Below, in pieces: positions 62,994 through 64,000 of a stretch of DNA of 64,000 nt; positions within the stretch are counted from its first letter, which is position 1, and each line of letters starts with the position of its first letter. Source of the stretch: an uncultured Bacteroidia bacterium (GTDB lineage: Bacteria > Bacteroidota > Bacteroidia > Bacteroidales > ML635J-15); contig CADAXK010000016.1 of the NCBI GenBank assembly GCA_902791865.1, forward strand, positions 1 to 64,000. The letters run 5' to 3'. The notes beneath the pieces are model-generated. The model searched no databases. It was not told the DNA's origin and saw only the letters and a program-made list of their open reading frames with translations. Both the position numbers and the translations under genes were made by a program.

Positions 62994-64000
62994 GAAAAAT
63001 TATAATTGCATAAAATATTTGGCCGTGTTGATATTCTGCGTGTCATTAGTCTGCTCGCAGGCGATGGCGCAGGAATTTCCGCAGGCGGTAAACTTTTCCG
63101 CAACCATACACGATGCTAACAATGAGGCTGTTGCAAATACGGCAGTCAATCTTCGCGTGACTTTCTACGATGCTGATAATGATGATGAGCCGATATTTTG
63201 CGCCATATACCAGACGGAAACCGATTCGGTTGGAAATGTGCTGTTTCGGCTTGACCGAGATATGATTGCATATGGTTGCAATGATGCTCCAAGCATTGGT
63301 TTTGATGAAATATCGTGGGGCGATGGTGCCTATTGGATGCATATTGAGTACCAGTCCGATATGGCGGAAGATTTTGTCGATTTGGGGTATATTGAACTGG
63401 CAAGTGGTTTCTATTCCTTGGTTTCCAATTATGCTTTGGTGGCAGGAAAAATTGATGGCTTCGACCTTGATGTGTCGGATGCTGGCGATGGTGATGTGCT
63501 TGTGTATAATGGTGCCACTGGTAAGTGGGAATCGCATCGTTTTGAAATAGACAATGCCAACGGTACTCAGGGAAATGTCCTTACCGATGTGCGCGAGTTT
63601 GTGGATTTGGGTTTGCCAAGTGGTAACAAATGGGCGACTTGCAATATTGGCGCTGGTGCGCCTGAGGAACGAGGAAACTATTATGCTTGGGGTGAAACAG
63701 CGAATAAGACTAACTACGATTTGAGCACTTATGCTTATTGCGAGGAAGCGAACGACCATAATTTGACAAAATATTGCACAAACCCAGAAATGGGCTACAA
63801 TGGCTTTGTTGACAGCCTTACCTGGTTGGAGCCGTCGGATGATGCTGCCACCGTAAACTGGGGACAAAACTGGAGAACTCCTACTATAGTAGATTATTAC
63901 GAGTTGATGAGTTGCTGTACTATAACTGCTGATACGGTGAATGGCATTTGTGGCAGGAGGTTTACTGGATCAAATGGCAATAGCATATTTATGCCGAGCC
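62994..64000 (+). CDS. Secreted protein with VDLGLPSG-type domain (partial, runs off the window)
   Basis: The frame from ATG 62994 stays open for 335 codons to the last base, so it is absent from any list of closed frames. A signal peptide (..VCSQAMAQ) is followed by a beta domain (about 28-190, FPQAVNFSATIHDANNEAVANTAVNLRV..), the linker ..DVREFVDLGLPSGNKWATCNIGA and the common Bacteroidales surface domain: GNYYAWGET, TLEP-like LEPSDDAATVNWGQNWRTPT, NGNSIFMP. The family's function is unknown; members are often repeated and surface-exposed. It lies 19 bp after the small sorting-domain protein and is probably cotranscribed. A C-terminal sorting domain, if present, lies beyond the window. Confidence 0.85.

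Noticed and set aside
63046..63867. 273-residue minus-strand open frame at the right end
   Set aside because: Antisense to the open, signal-peptide-bearing plus-strand frame from 62994, which matches a known domain family.

Overview
The window looks like chromosomal DNA of a Bacteroidales bacterium (phylum Bacteroidota) with a type IX secretion system (T9SS). Evidence: promoters fit the Bacteroidota consensus TTTG-N19-21-TAnnTTTG (seven complete examples); three proteins end in T9SS sorting domains (two type A, one gliding-associated type B); and several families are typical of the phylum (DUF1573, a SerA with Lys in place of His, an rsfS-ftsH-cdsA operon, a VDLGLPSG-type protein). No rRNA, IS element, prophage or CRISPR array was seen.

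Layout. 1-5.0 kb: end of an unknown gene, a membrane Ser/Thr kinase, then the minus-strand operon rsfS-ftsH-cdsA. 5.2-10.7 kb: tRNA-Asn, a MltD-like LysM protein lacking its catalytic Glu, a C69 dipeptidase and an AMP-forming acyl-CoA synthetase. 11.2-37.9 kb: a surface-protein locus with two giant secreted proteins (4203 and 4330 residues), a 202-residue secreted protein between them, and two strong promoters. 38-46.3 kb: WYL regulator, S9 peptidase, a small lipoprotein and the operon lon-U32-methyltransferase. 46.4-49.5 kb: operon exbB-exbD-tonB-like plus a thioredoxin-fold lipoprotein without redox cysteines. 49.7-50.4 kb: a VapBC-type toxin-antitoxin pair. 50.5-57.3 kb: sulfatase/LTA-synthase-like membrane enzyme, ROK kinase, lipoprotein, GH73 glucosaminidase with LysM, DUF1573 protein and an aminotransferase. 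57.3-62.3 kb: two large membrane proteins with overlapping stop codons, and serA. 62.4-64 kb: a small type A sorting-domain protein followed by a secreted protein cut off by the window edge.

The most unusual signal is between genes. Many intergenic regions are degenerate arrays of short words kept in strict 8-nt register (22 units in a row at 55233-55408, 23 at 1524-1707, 14 at 62-173). At three unlinked genes (kinase, lon, serA) the register changes to 7-nt units based on TCGTAAA that run up to a TATCTTTG promoter box. The arrays also reach into the 3' ends of genes, where they supply stop codons. I know of no described element family with these properties, though I could not search. Short hairpins, an inverted element and a CCTTCGAC..CTCAGGG repeat inside ftsH add to a repeat-rich genome.

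Several starts were moved downstream of the longest open frame, because that frame began inside a promoter or repeat or because an overlap with the upstream stop fits better. These choices are stated in each entry.
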